Assembly: GCA_012838425.1 (NCBI GenBank)
Contig: DUPG01000008.1
Location: 1-64,000, forward strand
DNA: 64,000 nucleotides
Source of the DNA: Clostridiales bacterium
Lineage (GTDB): Bacteria > Bacillota > Clostridia > Christensenellales > CAG-138
Reading direction: 5' to 3'
Of this stretch, positions 48,645 through 58,410 are shown piece by piece; position 1 is the stretch's first letter; each line of letters begins with the position of its first letter. A program made the translations under genes and the position numbers. The notes under the pieces are model-generated. The model was given only the letters and a program-made list of their open reading frames with translations, had not been told where the DNA came from and did no database searches.

Positions 48645-49687
48645 CAGCTTTTCTTCCTGTTTTTATAGAATATTATTACGAACACTATTGAGCCAACAAA
48701 CGAGGTTACAACGCCAATAGGCAGCTCTAACGGTGAAAGCAGAGTACGCGCTAAAAGGTCGCTAAGCATTAAAAATATCGCCCCCGTGAATATTACCGCA
48801 GGGAACAGCTTTTTGTGATTTGCGCTCACTAACATTCTTGTTATATGCGGCACAACCAAGCCCACAAAGCCTATGGTTCCGCCAATGGAAACGCAAACGC
48901 CTATTATCGCCGACACGCTGAACAGTATCAGAAGCTTAACCCGTTTTATGTTCACACCTATATTCCTTGCGTTGTCCTCACCTATCGCAAAAGCGTTCAG
49001 CTCGGTTGAAAATCTAAGTATTATTCCGCCGAAAACCATAAGCACAGCGAATAATATGATTACGTTCGTGTAAGTGCTGCCCGCTAATGAGCCCATAGTC
49101 CAGAAAGTGATATGCTTTACCTTGTCTGCCGCGAATGTAATAGCAAGGCTAATAATGCTGTTCGCGAACATTGAGAAAACAACGCCCATCAAAATAATAG
49201 TGTTCGTAGAAAGCGAAAAATCAAGCCTATACGACAGGGAAAGTATCAGTATAAGCGAAGCGAAAGCGAATATAAGCGCCATTACCATAGTGCCTGCAAG
49301 CGGAATGTTAGGAATTGATATCCCGAAAGCAATCGCAAGCACAGCGCCTAAGCTTGCGCCCGAAGATACACCCAAGGTCGAGCCCTCTGCCAGCGGGTTT
49401 TTGAGTAGCCCCTGCATAGCCGCTCCGCATATTGAGAGGGAAATGCCCACTAACGCGACAGACAGCACACGCGGCAGTCTAACGGATACTATAACCGAAT
49501 ACGCTATGCCCTCAGGCACGGGCTTTGCGAATATTGCGCTGTATATAGCGCGAAATACATCTTTAATGGGTATGTTTACGCTGCCCAAGCACACGCACAA
49601 TATTAGCGTGCACAGCGTAAGTATCGCGAAAATTATATAAGGAAGCGTGTTAAAGCCTTCTCTTTTTAGTTTAAGTTTTTTCTTCAT
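48644..49687 (-). CDS. btuC: FecCD/BtuC-type ABC transporter permease (corrinoid uptake)
   Basis: RLPRVLSVALVGISLSICGAAMQGLLKNPLAEGSTLGVSSGASLGA; GFVGLVVPHITRML. Confidence 0.88.
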   Translation of the reverse strand: MKKKLKLKREGFNTLPYIIFAILTLCTLILCVCLGSVNIPIKDVFRAIYSAIFAKPVPEGIAYSVIVSVRLPRVLSVALVGISLSICGAAMQGLLKNPLAEGSTLGVSSGASLGAVLAIAFGISIPNIPLAGTMVMALIFAFASLILILSLSYRLDFSLSTNTIILMGVVFSMFANSIISLAITFAADKVKHITFWTMGSLAGSTYTNVIILFAVLMVFGGIILRFSTELNAFAIGEDNARNIGVNIKRVKLLILFSVSAIIGVCVSIGGTIGFVGLVVPHITRMLVSANHKKLFPAVIFTGAIFLMLSDLLARTLLSPLELPIGVVTSFVGSIVFVIIFYKNRKKS

Positions 49688-49761
49688 ATATCCGTGAACA
49701 ATTTTCGGGCGCACACTCGGCACGCCCTTTATCGTAAAGTATTAGGTTAAATCAATGTAGC

Positions 49762-51102
49762 TTACTCGTATATGAACGCGTATAATGCGTTAGCCCCGTC
49801 AACCAAGCGCGGACCGGGGCGGGTCAGCGTATCTGCATTCGCCAAGAATACATTGTCGTTCATAACCGCCTTCATGTTTTCCCAGCCTGCGCGGCTCTTA
49901 ATCTCGTCAACGGGATGCGTGCCCTCGCCATAGTACATAGTAACTGTAACTATATAATCGGGGTCGCGCGCGATAACCTGCTCCTCCGATATTGCCGCCC
50001 AGCCGTCAACATCCTCAAATGCGTTTTTCAAGCCTAACATATTCGCAAGATCGTCCATAAATGTATTTTTGCCGGCAGTCCACAGCCCGAATTCTAACGG
50101 GGACACCTCAAAGTAAACCGTTTCGGTTCCGTCGCCCGTGGATTGCTCAATTATCTGCGCGAACTGGCTCTTCATGCTTGCTACTAAGCTTTCAGCGGCG
50201 GCGTTTTCGCCTGTAACTTTGCCGACTAAGCGTATTGCGGTATATACTCCTTCAATGTCGAAGGCTTCTATCGCTACAACCGTAATGCCTGCGTTCTCCA
50301 ATGCCTGCGCGTGCTCGGGTGTTTGATTCATGGTAGCCATTATTACTACATCAGGGTTCAGCGCAATTATGCTTTCAATATTAGTTTCAAAGCCCGATTG
50401 AACGGAGGGAACGGACAGCACCTCGGCAGGATAATCGCAGTAAGCCCCTCTGCCTACCAGCTTGTCGCCAGCGCCTATTGCGTACAGTATTTCACATTCG
50501 GAAGCGGATAGAGCTACAATTCTATCAGCAGGCTTGTCAAGGTGAATAGCTCTGCCCTTCATATCAACGAAGTTTATTCCCGTTTGAGCGGGTACAGAGC
50601 TTGATATGCTCTCAGCCACGGAATCCAACAGCACGCCCTCAAAAAGCGTTACATTATTGTGCGCCTTAAAGCCTAACTTGTGTGTTACATTGTGAAATTC
50701 GCTTGGATTGACAGGGTCGTACGAAAGCACAAATGCCTTGCCCTCTTCCTCGCCGTTTGTAGAGTGAAGCGCGTTCACAAGCTCGGTAACGCTTGAGTAA
50801 TTCTCATATGCGTTGTATTTTGACTGCATCAGCGTAAACTGCATGAACTGATAGCCATAAACGTAGTAAGCGTCGGCTTTTTCGATAATGATTATAAGAT
50901 TGTCTATTACATGGTTGTCGCGGCTTTCGCTTACGAATTGAGTGCTTATGTTTTTTGCGTCGGCAAGTGCGGATTTTGCGTTTGCATTGTCAATCATTTT
51001 ATTGAATGCAGGGAAAAGAATAGCCGACAAAATGCCTATTATCGCAATTACGATAAGCAACTCAACAATGGTAAAGGCTTTTTTAGAACTCCTTGTCTTC
51101 AT
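49762..51102 (-). CDS. Prepilin-like N-terminal module fused to BtuF-like corrinoid-binding protein
   Basis: N-term KKA|FTIVELLIVIAIIGILSAI (type IV prepilin); residues ~175-446 a complete BtuF-like fold (RIVALSASECEILYAIGAGDKLVGRGAYCDYPAEV...TRPGPRLVDGAN); no lipobox Cys. Confidence 0.88.
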   Translation of the reverse strand: MKTRSSKKAFTIVELLIVIAIIGILSAILFPAFNKMIDNANAKSALADAKNISTQFVSESRDNHVIDNLIIIIEKADAYYVYGYQFMQFTLMQSKYNAYENYSSVTELVNALHSTNGEEEGKAFVLSYDPVNPSEFHNVTHKLGFKAHNNVTLFEGVLLDSVAESISSSVPAQTGINFVDMKGRAIHLDKPADRIVALSASECEILYAIGAGDKLVGRGAYCDYPAEVLSVPSVQSGFETNIESIIALNPDVVIMATMNQTPEHAQALENAGITVVAIEAFDIEGVYTAIRLVGKVTGENAAAESLVASMKSQFAQIIEQSTGDGTETVYFEVSPLEFGLWTAGKNTFMDDLANMLGLKNAFEDVDGWAAISEEQVIARDPDYIVTVTMYYGEGTHPVDEIKSRAGWENMKAVMNDNVFLANADTLTRPGPRLVDGANALYAFIYE

Positions 51103-51190
51103 AATTCCTCCAATTAAGCTATATTGAATGATACGCCTTACCTAATAATTGAGCAGCTTATATAGCCTAATCTCAACCCCAGGTAGTTAA

Positions 51191-51354
51191 ATATGTATTC
51201 AGGTATCCCGACTTAGCTTCGTTCTAATCAAGGCGCCTTCCCGCATACGCAGTGGCACATTTCCTCTTTCGTCAGCTTCACGGTTACTGGGATAGTCCGG
51301 AACTCTCATCCGATTCCCTCAACGAAAACTCGTTGGCATTACGCAAATACATAT
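51191..51354 (-). ncRNA. Cobalamin (B12) riboswitch
   Basis: Minus strand reads GGGAATCGGATGAGAGTTCCGGACTATCCCAGTAACCGTGA...GCCACTGCGTATGCGGGAAGGCGCC...AAGTCGGGATACCTG; terminal P1 AATACATAT/ATATGTATT. Confidence 0.9.
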
Positions 51355-51369
51355 GGCTATTCAATATTG

Positions 51370-51398
51370 ATAGTAGCATGATAACGTGTATATGTCAA
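51370..51398 (-). promoter_or_regulatory. Promoter of the riboswitch-btu operon, TTGACA-17-TACTAT
   Basis: Minus-strand -35/-10 placing the start just upstream of aptamer P1. Confidence 0.55.
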
Positions 51399-51487
51399 AT
51401 AGTGAAGGTTAAGAGATTTTTTGTACAAGCAGTTTCAAATGTATATAAAACGGTGTATAATAGAAAAAGCAAACGGAGGTGGACAGA

Positions 51488-51769
51488 ATGGAATTTAACA
51501 CCGGCTTAACGACCAAGTACAGAAAGAGTGTTACAGGCGAAACCTGCAGGGATATTCTAAAAAAGGTTTACGAGGCGCTTAAAGAAAAGGGCTATGACCC
51601 TGTAAATCAGATAGTAGGCTATCTCATTTCGGGCGACCCTACATATGTAACAGGCTATAAGAACGCAAGGTTCCTGATTACAACAATGGAGCGAGATGAG
51701 ATTTTAGAGGCGCTCGTATCGCATTACTTGGAATCCTTGAACGATTCTGAAGCAAAAAGCGAGGAATAA
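51488..51769 (+). CDS. IreB family regulatory phosphoprotein (UPF0297)
   Basis: [35 protein letters not shown]; adjacent ruvX. Confidence 0.95.
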   Translation: MEFNTGLTTKYRKSVTGETCRDILKKVYEALKEKGYDPVNQIVGYLISGDPTYVTGYKNARFLITTMERDEILEALVSHYLESLNDSEAKSEE

Positions 51770-51770
51770 T

Positions 51771-52187
51771 ATGCAGAGAATTCTTGCGCTCGATGTAGGC
51801 GATGTCCGCGTAGGCTTAGCGGTAAGCGACCCCCTTGGCATTACAGCACAGGGGCTTGAAACATACACGCGCACAGGCGATGTTGATAAGGATTGCAATT
51901 ACATAATCAATATCGCTAAAAAGTATGCGCCTGTTAAGCTTTTGTTTGGTCTGCCTAAGAATATGGACGGTTCAGAGGGCTTTCAATCAAAAAAGGTGCG
52001 TGATTTTGCCGAAGAAATAATTAAGCGCTATGCTTGCGAGCATGTTTTTTATGACGAGCGCCTAACCACCGTTTCAGCAAAGCGAATAATGAATGAACGC
52101 ATGATGAAAACAAAGAATAATAAAGCCGCTATTGACAGAATCGCGGCGGCGGTAATACTGCAAAGCTATTTAGACAGCATAATTTAG
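51771..52187 (+). CDS. ruvX: Holliday junction resolvase-like protein RuvX/YqgF
   Basis: RILALDVGDVRVGLAVSDPLG; LLFGLPKNMDGSEG; DERLTTVSA. Confidence 0.95.
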   Translation: MQRILALDVGDVRVGLAVSDPLGITAQGLETYTRTGDVDKDCNYIINIAKKYAPVKLLFGLPKNMDGSEGFQSKKVRDFAEEIIKRYACEHVFYDERLTTVSAKRIMNERMMKTKNNKAAIDRIAAAVILQSYLDSII

Positions 52188-52197
52188 TGAGGACAAT

Positions 52198-52518
52198 ATG
52201 GGTATTGATGATAATTTCAGCACTGATGAATTTCACGAAGTAATATTGAAAGACGAAGCAGGCAACGATGTGCATTTTGACCATGTGCTTACATTCAAGT
52301 ACGAAGGTGAAAAGTACATTGCACTTTTACCGTTAGATGAAGTAGAGGGCATAGGCGAAGACGAAGTGCTGCTTTTGAGAATAGACAATCAGAACGGCGA
52401 GGACGTATATAAGACAATAGAAAACGAAGTGCTGCTTGAAGAAGTGTTCGATGAGTTTATGCGCCTGCTTGAAGAGTTAGACGCAGACGACGAAAACGAA
52501 AACGGGGACGAGATATAA
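52198..52518 (+). CDS. DUF1292 domain protein
   Basis: Acidic small protein (YIALLPLDEVEGIGEDEVLLLRI) in conserved ireB-ruvX context. Confidence 0.85.
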   Translation: MGIDDNFSTDEFHEVILKDEAGNDVHFDHVLTFKYEGEKYIALLPLDEVEGIGEDEVLLLRIDNQNGEDVYKTIENEVLLEEVFDEFMRLLEELDADDENENGDEI

Positions 52519-52527
52519 TTAGCAACA

Positions 52528-53214
52528 ATGATTCCAAATAGCACAATGGATACAGGCACAACCCCACGCTTCTTAGCTTTCAAAAAAGGGCGAGAATCAA
52601 GTGAGTTGTGCCTCTTAAATGAGCTTTTAAGCTTTACAAAAGAAAAACACAGAAGCGAGGAAATCAGCAGGACTATATTCAAGAAATACGATTGCTTATC
52701 CAATCTGCTCATTCACCCTTTGATGTTAGAGCGCGTATTGTCGTTAAATACAGATAAAAGCACAGCGTGTCTTTTAATGCTCTGCGCTTTGGCGTATGCA
52801 AACGATAACAGCAAACGGAATCCAATAGCAAAAAAACGCCTAAACAGCTTAAATGCGCTTGCGAAATATGCAGCTAACCTTTATAAAAACGAAAAAGCGG
52901 AGAGAATTTCGCTTCTCTTTGTGAATGAGAATATGGAATTAGCGAACTCCCGCACGCTTACCAGCAATCACATAAGCTATGCTAAGCTGAAAATACGCGA
53001 CGTTCTAATATCAAAGCCCGATTTGAAAAGGTGCGGGCTGTTCTTGGTGCATAACCACCCAAACGGGAATTGCTCTCCCAGCCAAGCGGATACAGACGCG
53101 TACAACAATCTCAAAAAACGCCTAATCCAGTATGGAATAACGGTGTTGGATTCGGTAATAGTCGCGAAAAACAAGGTGTATAGCATTGCGAATGAGAGAG
53201 CGGTTGAGGTTTAG
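52528..53214 (+). CDS. radC: RadC-like JAB domain protein
   Basis: JAMM motif LVHNHPNGNCSPSQADTD. Confidence 0.88.
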   Translation: MIPNSTMDTGTTPRFLAFKKGRESSELCLLNELLSFTKEKHRSEEISRTIFKKYDCLSNLLIHPLMLERVLSLNTDKSTACLLMLCALAYANDNSKRNPIAKKRLNSLNALAKYAANLYKNEKAERISLLFVNENMELANSRTLTSNHISYAKLKIRDVLISKPDLKRCGLFLVHNHPNGNCSPSQADTDAYNNLKKRLIQYGITVLDSVIVAKNKVYSIANERAVEV

Positions 53215-53395
53215 TGAGGAGTTATCCGAGTAAGCCCAAAATGCTAAATGCAAAATTATCAGCAGAGAATTACTTCATGTCCGGAGGATATTTCATTCTT
53301 CTACGCATAGCGAAATAGATTCACTCACAGAGTGTCATCATTCGCTGGTGCAAGCGCAATGTTTCATGGTCAAAGACTATTTCATGCCGCGCAGC
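53213..53395. repeat. Decayed hairpin-train repeat related to the 4501-4687 element
   Basis: AGTGAGGAGTTA at 53213-53224 (vs AGTGTGGAGTTA at 4501) followed by small hairpins separated by TTTCAT. Confidence 0.35.
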
Positions 53396-53398
53396 GAC

Positions 53399-53428
53399 AA
53401 AAAAGGAGGGCTTCCCCTCCTTTTTATT
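53399..53428. terminator. Bidirectional terminator between radC and serS
   Basis: AAAAAGGAGGG-CTT-CCCCTCCTTTTT. Confidence 0.8.
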
Positions 53429-53438
53429 ACTTATACTA

Positions 53439-54704
53439 TCAAATAATCTCACATCTCATATACGGAACAAGCACATCGGGGATTCTCACATGTCCGTCTT
53501 TCGTTTGGTAGTTCTCCAATATCGCCGCTACTGTGCGCCCGACAGCAAGCCCGGAGCCGTTAAGCGTATGCACCAGCTCTGTTTTTGCGTTCTTGTCGCG
53601 CTTGAAGCGTATCTGCATTCTGCGCGCTTGGAAATCCTCAAAATTCGAGCATGAGCTTATCTCAACATAGCGCTCATAGCTGGGCATATACACCTCTATA
53701 TCGTATGTCTTAGCTGATGAGAAGCCCAAGTCGCCTGTGCTCAAAACCATCACGCGATAGGGAAGCTGCAACAGCTGCAACACTTTTTCCGCATCGCGCG
53801 TCAAGCTTTCAAGCTCGTCATATGAGTTTTCGGGCAGGCAGAACTTCACAAGCTCAACCTTGTTGAACTGGTGCTGGCGAATAAGTCCGCGCGTATCCCT
53901 GCCGGCACTTCCCGCTTCGGCTCTGAAGCAGGCGCTGTATGCGCAATACTTTATGGGAAGCATATCCGCGGACAGAATTTCCTCCCTGTGCATATTGGTT
54001 ACAGGCACTTCGGCTGTGGGTATGAGGAAATATTCCGTATCTGCAACCTTGAAGGCGTCCTCCTCGAATTTAGGAAGCTGCCCAGTCCCCGTCATAGCAG
54101 TCCTATTAACCATGAATGGCGGAAATACCTCCGTATAGCCGTTTTCGGCGTGCGTATCCATGAAGAAGTTAATAACAGCACGCTCTAACCTTGCGCCAAG
54201 CCCCTTGTATGTGGTGAATCGCGCTCCGGTGGTCTTTGCGGCAGTCGCAGGGTCTAATATGCCCAAATTCTTGCCTATATCCCAATGGGGCAAGGGCGTA
54301 AAGTCAAATTCTCTCGGCTCGAACATTCTGCGCACTTCTACATTTGCGCTGTCGTCTGCGCCCTTTGGTATGCTTTCATTCGGAATATTCGGAATCCTCA
54401 AAAGCATTTCATCAACTTTTGCGTCTAAAACCGCCAATTCATCGTCTAACTCCTTTATCTTTGCGGAGGTAGCCTTCATTTTCTCTAAAAGCGGTTCTGT
54501 GTTCTCGCCATTCTTTTTCATTATGGGAATCTGCGCGGACACTTCGTTGCGGTAGGCCTTCAAATCCTCCGCCTGCTTCATAATATCCCTGCGCTTTTCG
54601 TCAGCTTCAAGCAGGGCGTCAACATCTATGTCGTGATTGTTGCGCAGAATAAGCGCCTGTTTTAATTCGTCAGGGTTTTGACGAATCCGTTTTATGTCTA
54701 ACAT
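53439..54704 (-). CDS. serS: Seryl-tRNA synthetase
   Basis: [18 protein letters not shown]; class II motifs [42 protein letters not shown]. Confidence 0.97.
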   Translation of the reverse strand: MLDIKRIRQNPDELKQALILRNNHDIDVDALLEADEKRRDIMKQAEDLKAYRNEVSAQIPIMKKNGENTEPLLEKMKATSAKIKELDDELAVLDAKVDEMLLRIPNIPNESIPKGADDSANVEVRRMFEPREFDFTPLPHWDIGKNLGILDPATAAKTTGARFTTYKGLGARLERAVINFFMDTHAENGYTEVFPPFMVNRTAMTGTGQLPKFEEDAFKVADTEYFLIPTAEVPVTNMHREEILSADMLPIKYCAYSACFRAEAGSAGRDTRGLIRQHQFNKVELVKFCLPENSYDELESLTRDAEKVLQLLQLPYRVMVLSTGDLGFSSAKTYDIEVYMPSYERYVEISSCSNFEDFQARRMQIRFKRDKNAKTELVHTLNGSGLAVGRTVAAILENYQTKDGHVRIPDVLVPYMRCEII

Positions 54705-54711
54705 TTTTCCC

Positions 54712-55230
54712 CTATTCTCCTAAGTGATGCTCAAAGTATAGCTCGGCGTAAACAAGCGTATCTCCCTCAATCTGCACGAAGAAATACAAAGGCTCGCCCT
54801 CGTATTTCTCAGTCGCGTTCTCAAAGAAGAAATCATTATCGACCTTTTTGTTTGTGAACTTGCCTAAGCCCTTGTAAATGAAAATGTTGCCGAACATAAT
54901 GTAGCTATTTTCATCAACCTTTACGGTTTTGGTTTCGCCTGTTTTAACCATTTTTGAGTCAGCTTCGTTGTAGAACTCAAGCGTTACTGTACCGTCCTTC
55001 GCTTTTGCTTTCTTCACGATTGCAAGCTGCATATCCTCCCTGCTTGGCTCAGGAGTGCGCGGCGGCGGTGAAGCGGTGGGAGCCATTGATTGTACTTCGT
55101 CAACGCGCTTTTCTCCGCGCGGTGCAGTAGTCTTATTTGGGTCGGGGGGTGCCTGCTCTTTGGCGCAAGCGGCAACAGCCGTCAAAATAACCAGCGCTAA
55201 AATTGCAGCAATGATGTGTTTCAGCTTCAT
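54712..55230 (-). CDS. Hypothetical lipoprotein
   Basis: Lipobox TAVAACAKE. Confidence 0.65.
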   Translation of the reverse strand: MKLKHIIAAILALVILTAVAACAKEQAPPDPNKTTAPRGEKRVDEVQSMAPTASPPPRTPEPSREDMQLAIVKKAKAKDGTVTLEFYNEADSKMVKTGETKTVKVDENSYIMFGNIFIYKGLGKFTNKKVDNDFFFENATEKYEGEPLYFFVQIEGDTLVYAELYFEHHLGE

Positions 55231-55248
55231 AATTTCCTCCAATATCGT

Positions 55249-56952
55249 TTACATTCTTTCAGGAGCATTTATTCCCAATAGGAATAAGCCCACCTTTATT
55301 GCGGTTTTCGCGGCATAGCACAGCGCAAGCCTTGAATTCTCAATATCTTTTTCTTCGCCTATTATCCTGTGCTCATAATAGAACCTGTTGAATTTGCCGC
55401 ATATATCTATAACGCGCCTTGCAATCAAGTATGGCTCATACTTTTCTGCGGCAGAGTGTATGGCGTCCTTCAACGCGTCAATGCTCTTTATAAGCTCAAT
55501 TGATTCGGGGTCTGTCAGCAATTTGCCCTTGAACTCAATATCGCGAATATCCGAAATATCCGCCTTCCTTAGCACAGAACAGCATCTTGCGTGCGTGTAT
55601 TGCGCGTATGGTGCGGTTTCACCGTCAAAATTGAGTGCCTTGTCGTATGAAAAAGCAATATCCTTTATCCTGTTGTTATACAGGGGAAGCCAAACCACAG
55701 CGCCAACGCCTACCTGCCTCGCTACCTCGTCTTTATCCTCTAAGTCGGGGCTTTTTTCCTCTATAATAGCCCTTGCCTTCTCGATAGAAGCGTTGAGCAC
55801 ATCGTCAAGCAGTATAACCTTGCCCTTTCTTGTTGACATCGCCCCGTCTTCCATGGATACCATACCGAAGCTCACATGCTCACAGTCCTTCACCCAATCA
55901 TAGCCCATAAGCTCTAAAACCTTGAACACCTGCTTGAAGTGCAATGCCTGCTGATACGCCACAACATACAACAGCTTATGGAAATCATAAGTATTCTTGC
56001 GGTATATTGCGGTCGTAATATCCCTTGTTGCGTACAGCGTCGCTCCGTCGCTTTTTAGAATAAGGCAGGGGGGCATATTGTACTCCGATAAATCGACTAT
56101 CGTAGCGCCGTCGTCTATCCTCAAAACGCCCTTTTCGCGCATTTCATCAATTACTGCGGGCATGTACGGAGTGTAAAAGCTCTCGCCTGCGTATGAGTCA
56201 AACTCCACGCCAAGCATATCATAGGTCTTTTTCGCGCTTTTCAGTGTCAGCTCCTTGAACCAGTTGAAAAGCGACAGCGCTTCCTCGTCGCCGTCCTCAA
56301 TCCGCTTGAACCATGCGCGCGCCTCATCGTCTAACGCAGGATTCTTCTCCGCTTCCTCGTGATAGCGCACATACAGGTCCATCAGTGCCAGCACAGAGCC
56401 CTTTTCAACCTCCTCGCGCACTCCCCAAAGCTTGTAGGCGACAATCAGCTTGCCGAACTGCGTGCCCCAATCGCCCAAGTGGTTTATACCCACTGTTTTA
56501 TAGCCCAAGTGCTTGAATATGCGCGTTAACGCGTTGCCTATAACTGTGGTGCTCAAATGCCCAATATGAAAGGGCTTTGCTATGTTGATAGAAGAATAGT
56601 CAAGGCATATAGTCTTGCCATTGCCTTCGCTTGTACGCCCGAAGTCCTCGCCGGCTCTTAGAACCTCGCTGATTACGGCGTTTGCGTATTCCGCCTTGTT
56701 TATAAATATGTTCAGGTAGCCGCCCTCAGCTTTTGCAGAGTCAATATATGAATTTACTCCCTGCAGCTTCTCGGCCAATTCAGAAGCTATTATAGCAGGT
56801 GATTTCTTGAGCTGCTTTGCTAAAATAAAGCATGGGAAAGCATAGTCGCCCAGCTCTGCGCTTGGCGGAGTGGTAAGCGCGTTTTCCACAGCTTGAATGT
56901 CTATATTTGCAGCGTCTGCGATGTTTTTGGCTACCAGTTGCTTAAAGTCCAT
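55249..56952 (-). CDS. argS: Arginyl-tRNA synthetase
   Basis: SSINIAKPFHIGHLSTTVIGNAL; NHLGDWGTQFGKL; C-terminal anticodon-binding domain. Confidence 0.97.
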   Translation of the reverse strand: MDFKQLVAKNIADAANIDIQAVENALTTPPSAELGDYAFPCFILAKQLKKSPAIIASELAEKLQGVNSYIDSAKAEGGYLNIFINKAEYANAVISEVLRAGEDFGRTSEGNGKTICLDYSSINIAKPFHIGHLSTTVIGNALTRIFKHLGYKTVGINHLGDWGTQFGKLIVAYKLWGVREEVEKGSVLALMDLYVRYHEEAEKNPALDDEARAWFKRIEDGDEEALSLFNWFKELTLKSAKKTYDMLGVEFDSYAGESFYTPYMPAVIDEMREKGVLRIDDGATIVDLSEYNMPPCLILKSDGATLYATRDITTAIYRKNTYDFHKLLYVVAYQQALHFKQVFKVLELMGYDWVKDCEHVSFGMVSMEDGAMSTRKGKVILLDDVLNASIEKARAIIEEKSPDLEDKDEVARQVGVGAVVWLPLYNNRIKDIAFSYDKALNFDGETAPYAQYTHARCCSVLRKADISDIRDIEFKGKLLTDPESIELIKSIDALKDAIHSAAEKYEPYLIARRVIDICGKFNRFYYEHRIIGEEKDIENSRLALCYAAKTAIKVGLFLLGINAPERM

Positions 56953-57093
56953 AACATACTCCTCTTGTATTATGCGCCGTAAGGGTTCGGAATAAAATAT
57001 TATCACAGCTTATGTATTTTAGCAAACTTTTCTTGACTTGCGAAACGCATGTAAAAAATGTATTATAGCCATGTATTATGTGAATCAAGGGGA

Positions 57094-58410
57094 ATGACGG
57101 TGGAAAACGCAAAAAGGTTCAATATAACGCCCTTAATAATGGTGCTGATAATGGCCTTTTCCTACCTTTTGTTATATGACCTAACCGCTGTTACGGATTA
57201 CGCCGGCGGTGGCAGTCAGGGTACAAGCATATTAGACCATTGCATGTGGGACAGCTACACATTGCAGGCGTTAGCTTGGAAGGAGGGCAGGCTGTATATT
57301 GCAGAGGCTGAGTACAACGAAGCGGGCGAGCGCACAAACTACGCATATTTAGAGCTTGCGGAATACGATAACAAGTTGTATGTATCATTCCCGCCCTTCC
57401 CGTCTGTCGTAATGCTGCCTTTCACATATATTTTCGGAAGCAAGACTCCGAATCAGGTAATCATAGCGGCAATTTGCATAATAACCGCACTAATCGCCTA
57501 TAAAATTTTGAAAAAGCTCAATACTGATGATAAAGCAGCTGCCTTTATAGCAATAGCCTATGTATTCGGAAGCAATATGCTGACTATGAGCCTAAATGGC
57601 GGCGTATGGTTCATGGCGCAGGCAATAAATCTTCTCCTCTGCACATGGGCAATATATGCGATGATAACTAATAGGCGCATACTGTCTTATGCGTTAATAG
57701 CATTTGCGGTAGGGTGCAGACCGTTTTCGATACTTTTCTTCATTGTGCTGTTTGCAGTATATTTAATAGAAGATATTAAAGCCGACAGCAAGAGCGGCAT
57801 ATTTATAAATGCCCTGAAGCAGTGGAAATGCCTGATAATACCTTTGGTTATAGCGCTGTGCTATATGTCGTACAACTATGCAAGGTTCGATAATGCTTTG
57901 GAATTCGGACATAACTATTTAGAAGAATTCCGCAAATCCCCGAACGGGCAGTTTAGTTTAGTTTACTTGGGTGAAAACCTATCAAGGCTGCTGTTTGGTA
58001 AAATTGCGCTGAATTCGCGCCTGCACCTTGAATACACATGGTTTGATGGCTTTATGTTTTATATAGCTAACCCGTTTTTCCTGGTCATGTTTATTCAAAT
58101 GATTAGAAATGCCTTCAAGCGCAGTTTTTCGGTGCAAAGGCTTGTAATAATATTTGCTTTTGTGATGAATATACTTCTTTTGTGCTGTCATAAGACGCTT
58201 GGCGGCTGGCAGTTCGGGGCAAGATATACGGTAGATATGCTTCCGTATGCGCTATTGTATATGCTGATTCAAACTCCTGAGAAGGGGTTATCCATAGACT
58301 TAGAATGCAAAGCGTGGAAGCTCAAAAAATATGAGTTTGTAATATTGCTGTTCGCTGTTATGTTTAACGCATACGGCGCAGTGAAGTTTTGGGTGGCGTA
58401 TTATAATTGA
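57094..58410 (+). CDS. Polytopic membrane protein (glycosyltransferase-like)
   Basis: Many TM helices with extracytoplasmic loops; RBS AAGGGGA before ATG 57094. Confidence 0.6.
   Translation: MTVENAKRFNITPLIMVLIMAFSYLLLYDLTAVTDYAGGGSQGTSILDHCMWDSYTLQALAWKEGRLYIAEAEYNEAGERTNYAYLELAEYDNKLYVSFPPFPSVVMLPFTYIFGSKTPNQVIIAAICIITALIAYKILKKLNTDDKAAAFIAIAYVFGSNMLTMSLNGGVWFMAQAINLLLCTWAIYAMITNRRILSYALIAFAVGCRPFSILFFIVLFAVYLIEDIKADSKSGIFINALKQWKCLIIPLVIALCYMSYNYARFDNALEFGHNYLEEFRKSPNGQFSLVYLGENLSRLLFGKIALNSRLHLEYTWFDGFMFYIANPFFLVMFIQMIRNAFKRSFSVQRLVIIFAFVMNILLLCCHKTLGGWQFGARYTVDMLPYALLYMLIQTPEKGLSIDLECKAWKLKKYEFVILLFAVMFNAYGAVKFWVAYYN

Noticed and set aside
49762-51102. Interpretation as an assembly chimera of a pilin gene and btuF
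   Set aside because: The head is homologous over ~160 aa to the head of the 5989-10005 protein but clearly diverged, the frame is continuous, and the riboswitch and transporter context are coherent. Read-level confirmation is still needed.
51252-51509. Plus-strand ORF of 85 aa
   Set aside because: It runs antisense through the cobalamin riboswitch and into the ireB 5' region; the RNA explanation is far stronger.
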